Shown here: one piece after another, positions 9,576-19,215 of the stretch
Layout: the number at the start of each line of letters is the position of its first letter
How positions within the stretch are numbered: the stretch's first letter is position 1
Source of the DNA: Acanthosepion pharaonis
Taxonomy: Eukaryota > Mollusca > Cephalopoda > Sepiida > Sepiidae
Assembly: GCA_903632075.3 (NCBI GenBank)
Contig: CAHIKZ030000583.1
Location: 1,507,501 to 1,571,500, forward strand
Direction of reading: 5' to 3'
Length of the DNA stretch: 64,000 bases
The notes under the pieces: model-generated
Seen by the model: the letters and a program-made list of their open reading frames with translations, nothing else
The model's database searches: none
Told to the model about the DNA's origin: nothing
Position numbers and translations under genes: made by a program

Positions 9576-9782
9576 CGTCATCCACAGACAGACTATTTCG
9601 CTGTTTCACAGCTCATCAGTGTGGCTAGACATCCGGTTGCCTCTAGCTAGGATCGAAACCCGACTGATTTGGTGTCAGTCGGAGATTCTAAACATTAAGC
9701 CGTCGGATGAAAGTGGATTTTTAGCGTATTTATTTTTAGAAACACGCCCAGTGACCAACAGTGACTCAATTCGCATCTGCGT
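9574..9782 (-). mobile_element. tRNA-derived SINE, copy B (most complete)
   Basis: Reading the minus strand, a 5' leader includes GCGAATTGAGTCACTG and a decayed hairpin (9721-9750). The tRNA-like part (about 9707-9635) has A-box-like GGCTTAATG and B-box GGTTTCGATCC. The body GCTAGAGGCAACCGGATGTC is followed by a hammerhead-type segment and GATGACGT, then (TA)n as tail. It is bounded on the other side by (TA)n at 9781-9804. SINEs are non-autonomous and need a partner LINE or other retroelement for movement; no shared 3' end with the LINEs here was seen. Confidence 0.8.
9582..9624 (-). ncRNA. Hammerhead ribozyme inside SINE-B
   Basis: On the minus strand: stem I 5' strand CCACA (9624-9620); core CTGATGA (9619-9613); stem II GCTGT (9612-9608) with ACAGC (9604-9600) around loop GAA; core GAAA (9599-9596). 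Stem III is A-U, U.G, A-U around a three-base loop, then the GTC cleavage triplet (9589-9587). Stem I closes with TGTGG (9586-9582). All invariant core bases of a hammerhead are present. SINE-A and SINE-D keep the motif with stem mismatches; SINE-C has lost stem II. Cleavage is predicted, not shown. Confidence 0.8.
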
Positions 9783-9804
9783 ATATATATATATATATAT
9801 ATAT

Positions 9805-11160
9805 GAGGTAGCAGATCATTATTTAAATACATATTGTTACATATAAAAGACAACTAATGTCTATTATGTTTGACCATGAGCCGTTCTAAGCTTCGTATAA
9901 TTGCTTTAATTTAGGAAGAAAATAAAAACAAAAAAAGTTTAACATTCGGATAATTTTTATAATGCTGTTTTTTGATCTAAGGTTTCGGCACACACGAGTC
10001 ATCTTCAGAGCGTTTATACAGACATGAAACAAAGATATCCACCGTCAAAGATGATATTTTGATATTATGACATAGAAGATTGCTATGTGACGATAACCGT
10101 CGCGGAATGACTGACGCAGATCGTAAGTTCAAGAATCGGTTCTAGGACGTCCTACCACGCGATAAACCGAAGTATTACAACAGAAACAATGTCTAGATGC
10201 AATGTAATGTGTTGTGACTAATTTGCAATGTAATTTTGTTGAGTGTGGGTTGCTTCGTTTTAATGTAGATAGCCTCCAATATCGAAGGTTCTTTTTACTG
10301 TGTGTATGTGTGAATAGATATCAGTGTTGTTATATGGATATTTAAACAAAGATCGTCATCACCAAAAAATATATTCTGTCATGTTTACATAGAAGTTTTC
10401 TATGCGACGATATGATATGATATCAAAAAAATAGAACGGAGACATCTATTTCAAACTTGGGTATCGACTAAAGGTACGGTAAAAAGTACTAAAAATATCA
10501 GATCAAAAATTAATGTCTTTCTAAAAACAAGACGTATCTGTGTGTCTTTTATCTTGTTTGAATAGATTGTTACGTAGTCGAAATAAAGATGTACGCAGGG
10601 AAGCTCGTTTTCATTTCAGTATTTACTCTAATCAGAGACACCTGGTTGCTAACCACTGGTGTATACCCTTTCCACACGCACACACACACAAAAAATGAGA
10701 ACAACTTTAAGAAAATTATGATGTACGAAGACCTTTCACCTTTTTCCGTTTTTTCTTTAATTTTTAATTTATTGACAATTATCATCTGACGATCTTTTTT
10801 CTTTTTTTTACCGCGGGAAACGCAGAAAAGAAAGCAGTAATTTCAAATATATTAAAGAAATAACAAATCTTAACACGCCTTTTAATCACCGAGCAAATTA
10901 AAAAAAAAATCGACCAAACTCTGAATTGAAAATAAAAAAACATGTAGACGACCAGAATAATTTAAAGATAAGTAGAGAAAGAGATTTACGAAGTTATTTT
11001 AGGCTTAATGACTTGCAGAAATAAATCATAGTTTTTGTCGAACGCTGCCAAAAGTTATTTGATTGCTTTTCCGCTGGTCTTTGTTAAAGATTAAAATCAT
11101 CGATTTTTAACTTTTCATTTCAACTCCGCCTGGTTTCTCAGGCACCAACGTGATAACCGA
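9805..11160. other. Gene-free stretch with a weak internal repeat
   Basis: No coding signal. About 10023-10100 and 10336-10415 resemble each other (AACAAAGAT, GACATAGAAG, CTATG.GACGATA). A short (CA)n lies at 10676-10690. Confidence 0.4.
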
Positions 11161-11171
11161 AGCTCAATATA

Positions 11172-11210
11172 AAAGATTATCTACCTAGGACACCTAGGTA
11201 GATAATCTTT
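11172..11210. repeat. Perfect palindrome, 18-bp arms
   Basis: AAAGATTATCTACCTAGG at 11172-11189 is exactly complementary to 11193-11210, leaving only three loop bases. It is followed within 500 bp by two further palindromes. Confidence 0.95.
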
Positions 11211-11347
11211 CTAACTCTTAGACCTACAGCTGGCCACTCGTATTCGAGGATACCAATCTCCGAGGGCGGCAGACGCATTTGTCTTTATCTGTGGTTTATA
11301 CTGCAACTATGATTAGCAGACCTTAGTTACAGTTTCTGAGAGAGAGC

Positions 11348-11405
11348 GTGTTGAGCGTGCTGGCCGTGATCACGCTAGCGTGATGACGGCCAGCACGCTC
11401 AACAC
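11348..11405. repeat. 58-bp near-perfect palindrome
   Basis: Arms of 20 bp (11348-11367 and 11386-11405, GTGTTGAGCGTGCTGGCCGT and its complement) enclose a perfect 16-bp palindrome ATCACGCTAGCGTGAT at 11369-11384. Only one G:G mismatch separates inner and outer parts. It abuts the 3' side of the SINE at 11406-11560. Confidence 0.95.
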
Positions 11406-11560
11406 TTCGACCCAAATTCACTCATAAGGCTTGGGTCAAACCGTTGTACTGTCCAAATCTACCGCATGCTGGGATCGATCCTTCGTGTCAAATCGACGAT
11501 GGTGAGATTCGAACCCGGGCCTCATGGTCTGAATGCGAACGTTCTACCCATATGGACAAG
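11406..11560 (-). mobile_element. Second tRNA-derived SINE family
   Basis: On the minus strand TATGGGTAGAACG (around 11553-11541) resembles an A box and GGGTTCGAATCTC (11516-11504) is an excellent B box at normal tRNA spacing. The anticodon-arm region between them no longer folds well, so this is a tRNA-derived repeat and not a tRNA gene. The body continues to the 58-bp palindrome. It is unrelated in sequence to the SINE at 9.6 kb. Confidence 0.6.
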
Positions 11561-11647
11561 AAAGATGTTTATTCATGTGCCCATTACAAACTACGTAAGT
11601 GTAATTTAATTGCCTGTTTCTTCTTGCTTATCTGATACATATTTATA

Positions 11648-11687
11648 CTAGCTTAAAGGCCGCACACCGTGTGGATTTTTAAGCTAG
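11648..11687. repeat. Nested hairpin
   Basis: CTAGCTTAAA at 11648-11657 pairs with 11678-11687. Inside the loop CACAC/GTGTG (11663-11673) forms a second palindrome. Confidence 0.85.
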
Positions 11688-12562
11688 CTCATACGATCGA
11701 TTAACTGGATCTGCGGCCCAAACCGAAAGTGACGTCTGGTCCAGCTACATGATCGTTTCTGTTCATTCACACCGAGTAATGTAAAGTTACTTATCGCACG
11801 TATAATTCACCTCAAGAAATTATAAATTTTAAATCTTTTTTTTTAAGTTTGTATTTTTTTTATTTAATTTTTGGCATGCTTTTAAAATTAAAATTTTACC
11901 TCAATGTTTGTTTGATTTTTTTTTTAACAACGATGATGCCGGATTGTAGAAACGAATATTCATCTTTGAAGGATGATCCCAGTCATAATCATCTGACTGT
12001 AAATCACAATTTGTATTTCGTTGATCCAAACAACATCAGCGCATGCGCGCAAACAATCGAAATCGCCTGGTTTCTTCGGGACTCATCGCACCATCATAGA
12101 CTCTTATTTGTTAGTCTTCCTTTGGAGACGTAAGGTAAAATATTACAGTAAGTGCATTTTTGAACAAGTTATGATGGACATTTCTAAATTTTGGTGTGGA
12201 TTTTCGTGAATATTATTTCTATTTATTTTCGAAAGATTTAACAGAAAAGAACCCAGATTAGAAAACAGCAATGATAATTTAGAAGCAGTAACTTTGAATT
12301 CTTCAGTTCACTCCATAGTTCGCTTTAACTCTGATTTGGGTTATAAATCCAGTTCTGCTCAGAAGACCGATCTGGGACGAAATTCCAATACAGGCCGAAA
12401 AATGAGTTATTCAAATCAGAAACTCAATGTAACTTCAATTGTGTTTAGTTCTTCAAATCACAAATTTTACGAGACTTCAAAACTTAAGGTGACAAAAACT
12501 CTGACTGTAAATCTAATTCCTTGTCATTTTTCATGAAATAAAATTGATTTCAATTCACAAAG
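11688..12562. other. Gene-free stretch
   Basis: Several short open frames exist on the plus strand (for example 11849-12133 and 12294-12536). None has a recognisable domain or consistent context. I see nothing else. Confidence 0.4.
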
Positions 12563-13480
12563 CTGATGCCTGGATTTTGGTACCCGTCCTTCTCTTTATC
12601 CTTTCCTCAAACAACCCTCTTTATCTTGCATTCATTCTCTGTAACACCCTGCGTGCTAGTGGGACTTCCACCTTGCTTGGGGGTGATTTTCTTAAAAAAT
12701 ATCCAGCATTAAATAATAGTTTAAAGATATTACATCCAAAAAGCATTTATTTATCAAATTTATTTATATTTATGCATCTCAGTGCTACACTTCCACTGAC
12801 GAAACATTTAAATATAACTGCCTCTTCTACGCCTACAGCGTTTTTCTCTTACACTTCCCGACAGTAAAACTCCTTTCCTCTTAGTTGCTTCTGTGATAGC
12901 TATAATCTTTAAATATTCAAATATAATGTCAATTGACATTTTCTGATGCTTGGATTTTGATAGCCGTCCTTCTCCTTATCCTTTCCTCAAACAACCCTCT
13001 TTACTCTTGCTTTCATTGTCTGTAACCCCCCGTGTGCTAGTCGGAATTCCACCTTGCTTGGGGGTGATTTGCTTAAAAAAATATCCAGATTTAAATAATA
13101 GTTCAAACATATTACATCCAAAAAGCATTTATTTATCAAATTTATTTATATTTATGCATCTCAGTGCTACACTTCCACTACCGAAACATTTAAATGTAGC
13201 CGCCTCTTCTACGCCTACAGCTTTTTTTCTCTTACACTTCCCGACAGTAAAACTCCCTTCCTCTTAGTTGCTTCTCTGGTAGTTATAATATTTAAATATT
13301 CAAATGTAATGTCAATCTGCATCTTCTAATGCTTTGATATTGATCCCGGTTCTTTTCTTTTTTCCTTTCCTCAAACACGCCTCTTTAATCTCGCTCTCTG
13401 TTGCGTGTTAGTAGCAGTTCCGCCTTGCTTGAGGATGATATGCTTAAAAAATGATCTAGCAGGGCAAATTTATTAACCGT
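12563..13480 (+). repeat. 381-bp tandem repeat, about 2.4 copies
   Basis: Units start at 12563, 12943 and about 13325 (CTGATGC.TGGATTTTG). Each carries ATCCTTTCCTCAAACAACCC, CACCTTGCTTGGGGGTGATT, ATATCCAG and, in the first two, GCATTTATTTATCAAATTTA and CTACGCCTACAGC. The third is partial and more diverged. Two similar 105-107-codon frames arise simply because the unit is repeated. The CACCTTGCTTGGGG block also occurs in the 125-bp satellite at 22.6 kb. Confidence 0.85.
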
Positions 13481-14240
13481 TTCACCACATTATACACAAT
13501 ATGTGTATGTCATTCTCTACTCAAAACTGCATTGAATATCAATATGTAAGAAGTTTTCAGGAGTTAACGCAGAGGTATTTAGAAATACGGCCAACTTGAA
13601 ATCACAGCTCGGGACTTTACGATAGAATTAAAGTGAAAAAGGTAAATTGATTGCTAGCCGCCATGAATCGATGGAAGAATTTCTTTTTTGCTGAATTTCA
13701 CCCAATAAAAACCCCAAGAGCCACTCAATGTAGAGGGTTAGAGAGAAAAGATAAATTGTGAATATTGATAGGGGAAAAGTTGGTAGGAAATTGAAGATGA
13801 TGAGGATAAGGGGGATAGACGATGATCAATCCTTGACTTGAAGAGGTCAATGTTGAAAACATCAATGAAACGCCAACTTGAACATTTCTTCCACAAAGAA
13901 GAACTTCTTGTGAAAATGTTGTTGGAGTTAAACTTTCTCTTTAGATTTGATAGATTCGTCTCTGGAGAAGTAACATAGTACCTCCTCTATGTAAATAATA
14001 TGCCACGAGTTTCGCTTTTTAAGGTTTTAGTCATAGTATTTACTTTTTAACCCTGAAACGCGTTACATAGATTGTTTTTCTGCTTTGTAATTCAGTCTTG
14101 CATTTCAGACATAAAAAAAGCAGTGGGAAAATTATATTTTCAGACAAACATTGCAAGACTCGAGAGCCAGTCAAGGTGGAGGCTACAAGTAAAAACGTTA
14201 ATTTTCTCTCACCTGTGAAAGAAAGAATAAAACTTACGAA
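13481..14240. other. Gene-free stretch
   Basis: No repeats or domains recognised. CCTGAAACGCGTTAC near 14052 resembles the end of a Penelope-type 3' motif but no second half of a hammerhead is found. Confidence 0.4.
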
Positions 14241-14243
14241 GGC

Positions 14244-14306
<63 letters not shown>

Positions 14307-14640
14307 GAATGTCTCAGATAGATAGATATATAGATGATAATGAAGATAATAGATAGATAGATAGATAGATAATGAACTGTCTCAGATAGATAGATAGATA
14401 GATATGACTAGATAGATAGATAGATAGATAAGGAACTGTCTCAGATAGATAGATAGATAGATATATCAGATAGATAGATAGATAATGAACTGTCTCAGAT
14501 AGATAGATAGTAGATAGATAGATAGATAGATAATGAATGTTCAGATAGATAGATAACAGTAGATAGAAAATAGTCTTCTAATAAATTCTTCCAGATGATT
14601 ATAGGACATAGATGATATGATTTGAACTGTTCAGATAGAT
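14244..14640 (+). repeat. (GATA)n array with ATGAACTGTCTCA spacers
   Basis: Runs of GATA are punctuated by the spacer AATGAACTGTCTCA or AATGAATGTCTCA, making a compound minisatellite. Its organisation mirrors the array at 62934-63645, which uses a different spacer. Confidence 0.85.
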
Positions 14641-14810
14641 ATTAGTTACTAGATAATGTTTAAATAAATTAATTTCAGTTTTGATTGAAAATATCCTAAA
14701 TTCTTCCAATGGACATTTTGTTTTTGTTATTATTAGTTACTTTGTTTAAATAAATTAAAGTTTTTTGATTGAAAATATCCACAATTGTCTTTTACAATTA
14801 AAGATAGATT

Positions 14811-14947
14811 GTCTTTTAGATAGATAAATAGATAGATAGATAGATAACGAACTGAGATAGATACATAAAGAACTGAATGAGATAGATCGATATATAGATT
14901 GATGATGAAATGAATGAGATAGATAGAGATGTGACTGAGATAGACAG

Positions 14948-15018
<71 letters not shown>

Positions 15019-15036
15019 GATCGATAATGAACTGAC

Positions 15037-15091
<55 letters not shown>

Positions 15092-15183
15092 GAACTGAGA
15101 TAGATAAATATATAGATAATCAACTGACTGAAATAGATAGATAGGTATGAAAAAACTTATGATAGATAGATATGATCAGACTG

Positions 15184-15239
<56 letters not shown>
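14811..15239. repeat. Mixed (GATA)n, (TA)n and (CA)n microsatellites
   Basis: (GATA)n at about 14811-14845 and 15025-15170, (TA)n at about 14953-15005 and 15187-15235, with a short (CA)n at 15006-15018. AACTGA spacers recur within the GATA parts. Confidence 0.85.
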
Positions 15240-15274
15240 TTAAATTTTAATATATTTTGGGGATAAAGTGCTCA

Positions 15275-15305
<31 letters not shown>

Positions 15306-15412
15306 CGTATGTAAATATAAATCAACACTCAGAGGCGACAGGCAGTTTCCTGCTAGACGCCATCATCAGGCCGCCCTTACGTCTCGCTTCTGAGTGTTGA
15401 CTTCAATGTTCA

Positions 15413-15470
<58 letters not shown>

Positions 15471-15506
15471 TAGATAGGGGGAGATAGAGATAGACATTAA
15501 AAACTG

Positions 15507-15550
<44 letters not shown>
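15240..15550 (+). mobile_element. Foldback repeat family F, copy 1
   Basis: Landmarks shared with 18420-18770 are ATTTTGGGGATAAAG, a (GA)n run, GCGTATGTAAATAT, the GCGACAGGC..GTTTC..CTAGACGC core, TGTTGACTTCAATGTTCACT, then (TA)n, (GA)n and (GATA)n. CAACACTCAGA (15323-15333) is complementary to 15389-15399, closing a hairpin. No coding capacity. The minus strand holds a hammerhead-like core. Confidence 0.7.
15334..15372 (-). ncRNA. Hammerhead-like motif, family F copy 1
   Basis: On the minus strand: stem I GGC/GCC, core CTGATGA, a weak stem II (two good pairs around loop GTCTA), GAAA, a short stem III and the GTC cleavage triplet. Invariant core bases are all present. Weak stem II makes activity uncertain. 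Confidence 0.5.
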
Positions 15551-16245
15551 TTGCTTGAATTGTAATTGTTAAATTCGACATGTATGAAAGAAGGTGGTAA
15601 CTAATAAAGAGTCGGAAAAAGGAAGGAAAGAAACGAATGCTGTTTTAATCTATATTTTTACTTGGGATATTTTACTACAGAAATATATTTTTAGTGTATT
15701 TTCGTAAAATAATTCATTGTAAATAAGGAGGGAAAGTTTCGCAATTAATGCAGGCGTAACAGACAGAATAAAATGACAGCTGAAATGTGAATAAAGACGC
15801 AGTTCCTTTCTGAGATTCCTGTCTGTAAGATCGATTTCAGAACCCAATAGGTATTTCCTAATTAAAGATCCGATCTGGCCCGAAGCAACTTTATAGATTT
15901 GTTCTTGAATTAGCAAGAATAACCCTGGAGCATCTGGATTTTCAACGATAAACTTTAGAACCATGATTCCAACTTAAGACAGATTATTAAAGATACAATA
16001 ATGTTGATTAATATTTTGCCTTTAGTCAGTGCTATTGAGAAATGGGTTATGTAAAAATCAGATGAAGTACATGATACAAAAATTAAATTGAGTGGTGCAA
16101 TTGTGAATTGTTTCTCGATACCTCTCTTCACAGACCTTCCTTGTTAATGCCCTTAATTCACTGGTGAATACTAATTGTATAGATTATAGAGTGAAAATCT
16201 AGGCAATTATTACGTTGCAGGTTTCGAATTTATTGATCCAATCTC

Positions 16246-16250
<5 letters not shown>
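15551..16250. other. Gene-free stretch
   Basis: A 104-codon minus-strand frame at 15650-15964 has no domain I recognise and no supporting context. Nothing else is visible. Confidence 0.35.

Positions 16251-16291
<41 letters not shown>
16251..16291. repeat. (TA)n at foldback edge
   Basis: TA dinucleotide tract just outside the left arm of the long inverted repeat. Confidence 0.9.
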
Positions 16292-16293
<2 letters not shown>

Positions 16294-16377
16294 AAGTATA
16301 TAATTGGTATACACGGAATGAATTCCAACAACCAACAATTACTATTCTTAAAAGAGTGCTCAATACAAAGTAGAGCA

Positions 16378-17039
16378 GATATAATTATTTTTATAAAAAA
16401 AATTATAACATAAGTATGTTATAAAATCACTACAAAAATAGCCATTTTGTTTCAATACACTCTGTGTCTTATCAAGTGATGATGTTGAAAATAAAATAAA
16501 TGGTTTTAAAAGTTTCAGATTAATTAACGATCCTACACTGGGGGGAAACATTGTTACAAAAGCTAGAATAACCAATCAAAACGAAGTATAGAAAGATTCA
16601 AAAGCTTGACAACGAAATCCTGCTCTAATAGCTATTCATATCTTTAAATACGTGTAATATTAAAAATAATTTATACTAACTAATAATTATAAATTTACAT
16701 GATAAAATTTAATATTAAAATTAAAAACTGGCAATTTTAAAACCAAATTTAATCACTATTAAGTTTAAAAACTACAAAATTATTGATAAAAAAAAAAATA
16801 TATGTGTTTATTCAATTCATTTCTTCATTGAAATTACGTTCGAGAAGACCAGACGCTACAATACATCCGGTCATTTGATAATACATGTATATATATTTTC
16901 TCTTTTCCCTTCTTTTCCGTTTTTATTTTAAAGTTTGTGAATATGGTCTTAAACTCGTGTGACACAACAAAAACACAATCAGATTATAATACATAAGCAT
17001 CCAGACATAATTAGATACACACACATATACACACACACA

Positions 17040-17078
<39 letters not shown>

Positions 17079-17300
17079 TTGAATCTTTCTATACTTCGTT
17101 TTTGATTGGTTATTCTAGCTTTTGTAACAATGTTTCCCCTAGTGTAGGATCGTTAATTAATCTGAAACTTTTAAAACCATTTATTTTATTTTCAACATCA
17201 TCACTTGATAAGACACAGAGTGTTGAAACAAAATGGCTATTTTTGTAGTGATTTTATAACATACTTATGTTATAATTTTTTTTATAAAAATAATTATATA
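16378..17300. mobile_element. Long inverted repeat (foldback), arms about 225 bp
   Basis: The left arm (16378-16603) and right arm (17074-17300) are nearly exact complements. They share TTATAACATAAGTATGTTAT, the AAAATAGCCATTTTGTTTCA stretch, CACTCTGTGTCTTATCAAG and CGATCCTACACT. The spacer of about 470 bp is AT-rich and ends in (CA)n at 17020-17073. A third partial copy of the outer arm lies at 17315-17405. No transposase is encoded. It may be a non-autonomous foldback or MITE-type element, or two head-to-head copies of one repeat. Confidence 0.85.
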
Positions 17301-17314
17301 TATATATATATATA

Positions 17315-17403
17315 TCCAAGAAAAGACACCAGACATGTTGAAACAAAATGGCTATTTTTTAATGATTTTATAACATAAATATGTTATAATTTTGAAATAA
17401 ATA

Positions 17404-17465
<62 letters not shown>
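17315..17465 (+). repeat. Partial foldback arm copy and (TA)n
   Basis: GTTGAAACAAAATGGCTATT, ATGATTTTATAACATA and TATGTTATAATTTT repeat the outer right arm with changes. A (TA)n tract follows at about 17407-17464. Confidence 0.75.
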
Positions 17466-17468
<3 letters not shown>

Positions 17469-18419
17469 GTACCTTCACGATATCATAGCGTGATGAAAAA
17501 AGACGACAAACTTGATGAAAACAAAATTTTATCGTCTAAATGTTTATGTTATTATTAAGAGGACATATCAACGTATTTTTTGGGTATTTTGTTTATATTT
17601 TTTAATCGTTCGTAGCACGTCCGAAATTTTCGTAAAAAATTTTTATTTTTTTTTGAGTCAGGAAAATTGATCATTTTTTTTTCCATTTTATAAAAAAACT
17701 GGGAATCTCACTTTGAAATTCTTTTAAATATCAATTATCATTTTTTCAAAATTATTTTAAGAAAATCAGAAATTATAATGTTTATTTAAAATATTTTGAA
17801 CCAAGCTTAAATTAGCTTCTCCGCCGAAAAGATGTAATTTGAAAATAAAACAAAGCAGGTCATAAATTTTCGCGTCACTTGACAGGTGATGAGTGACATA
17901 TTGACGGATTCCGTGAGGATAATTTTTTTTACGGAAGGAGAAAAGTGGAATAATTTATATTTAAATGAACAAATTATTTAGCTCGTTATTTTTAAGGGAA
18001 TCTTTCAGCGCTCTAATTTTTTTTGTACTGAGCTTTCACCTTTACGATTACGATGCTTTATGGGAAATATATTATAAAGAAATTAAAATAAGACTGTTAA
18101 GAGTGAGATTAAATTTCATATTTCATAAGAAACGTATCTAATTAATTTATAGGTAGCTTTCTTACGAAATTTTATCAGAAATGTACATATACTATAATTT
18201 TATGTACATTTATTACATTTTACTCTGTTATTTGTATTTCCATTCATTTTATTCATTTATGGAAAAATGTCATAACTGAGATTGATATAAAAATAAGATC
18301 ATATAAATTTCATAAGATGATACTGATACTTGTAGGTCCCCTTCTCAGTTGAAATTGAACAATCAAAATAACTTCTCCACACTTGTTTCGCAAAATTAAA
18401 GGCCTTTACAGCGGAGAAC
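17466..18419. other. Gene-free AT-rich stretch
   Basis: No repeat structure or coding motif recognised. Confidence 0.4.
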
Positions 18420-18513
18420 AATTTTGCTATATTTTGGGGATAAAGAGATCAATCTGAGAGAGAGAGAGTGGGAGAGAGAGAGAGAGCGTATGTAAATATG
18501 AATTAACACTACA

Positions 18514-18554
18514 AGGCGACAGGCTGTTTCATACTAGACGCAATCGTCAGGCCT
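18514..18554 (-). ncRNA. Hammerhead-like motif, family F copy 2, minus arm
   Basis: Stem I AGGC/GCCT, core CTGACGA (18550-18544), stem II U-A, G.U, C-G around GTCTA, GAAA, stem III ACA/TGT and GTC. Core invariants hold; position 7 is C, which is tolerated. Confidence 0.55.
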
Positions 18555-18565
18555 GGCGTTAGGGC

Positions 18566-18604
18566 GGCCTGACGATTGCTTCTGGCATGAAATAGCCTGT
18601 CGCC
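18566..18604 (+). ncRNA. Hammerhead-like motif, family F copy 2, plus arm
   Basis: Stem I GGC (18566-18568) / GCC (18602-18604), core CTGACGA (18569-18575), stem II TGC (18577-18579) / GCA (18585-18587) with an adjacent U.U, GAAA (18589-18592), stem III ATA/TGT and C17 at 18601. It is the mirror of the minus-arm motif. Confidence 0.55.
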
Positions 18605-18634
18605 TAGTAGTGTTGACTTCAATGTTCACTTTTG

Positions 18635-18679
<45 letters not shown>

Positions 18680-18731
18680 GCGAGAGAGAGAGAGACAGAG
18701 AGACAGAGACAGGGATAGGCATCAAAAGACT

Positions 18732-18767
<36 letters not shown>

Positions 18768-18770
18768 CAT

Positions 18771-19215
18771 GAAGAAATCGTGACTAACACGAAAATACAT
18801 CGGTATGAATTTTGAGATGTAAAAAGCATGTACATTAAAATAAGACGAAATTCACACCGAATATTACGCTGTGAATGTATTCAGCGTTTAATAATAAAAA
18901 ACAGATGTCATTCATTTGAACAATAATTTAATTTTGTTTCATACCCAACTTAACATGAGATCAAATGATTTAGTTTCCCTTTTAATTGATATACAGATAA
19001 AATATCTGAAGGATATTTACTTCATAATGTATATAACACTGCTGTTTATTTTAAAATTAATTCTATATTTTCCTATGTGCAGCAGAAATGTCTTTTCTAT
19101 TTTTTTCGTATAAATAAACAGTCTGCCATCTAACTGCTATACATGATAATTGTTTTCGGCGTTCAAATTTCTTTCGATTCGGGAATAACTTGGCAGATGG
19201 TTTTTCTTTCTACGG
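18771..19215. other. Gene-free stretch
   Basis: AT-rich; one short hydrophobic frame at 18916-19113 without recognisable motif. Nothing else seen. Confidence 0.35.

Larger units (their letters stand above)
18420..18770 (+). mobile_element. Foldback repeat family F, copy 2 (palindromic)
   Basis: Same landmarks as copy 1, but the core is a long palindrome. About 18503-18552 pairs with about 18566-18614, including ACACTAC/GTAGTGT, GGCGACAGGCT/AGCCTGTCGCC and GCAATCGTCAGGCC/GGCCTGACGATTGC. (TA)n (18637-18660), (GA)n and (GATA)n (to 18768) follow. No coding capacity. Confidence 0.75.

Noticed and set aside
9635..9707. Functional tRNA gene
   Set aside because: A and B boxes are present but the cloverleaf arms do not pair, and the segment is part of a repeated SINE.
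9985..10020. Minus-strand CTGAAGATGACTCGTG..GAAACC as a hammerhead
   Set aside because: The core has inserted bases compared with CUGAUGA and no adjoining stem I was found. At most a Penelope-type 3' relic.
12544..13267. Two homologous frames of 107 and 105 codons, possible paralogous genes
   Set aside because: They fall in successive units of the 381-bp tandem repeat and show no codon-level conservation that I can see.
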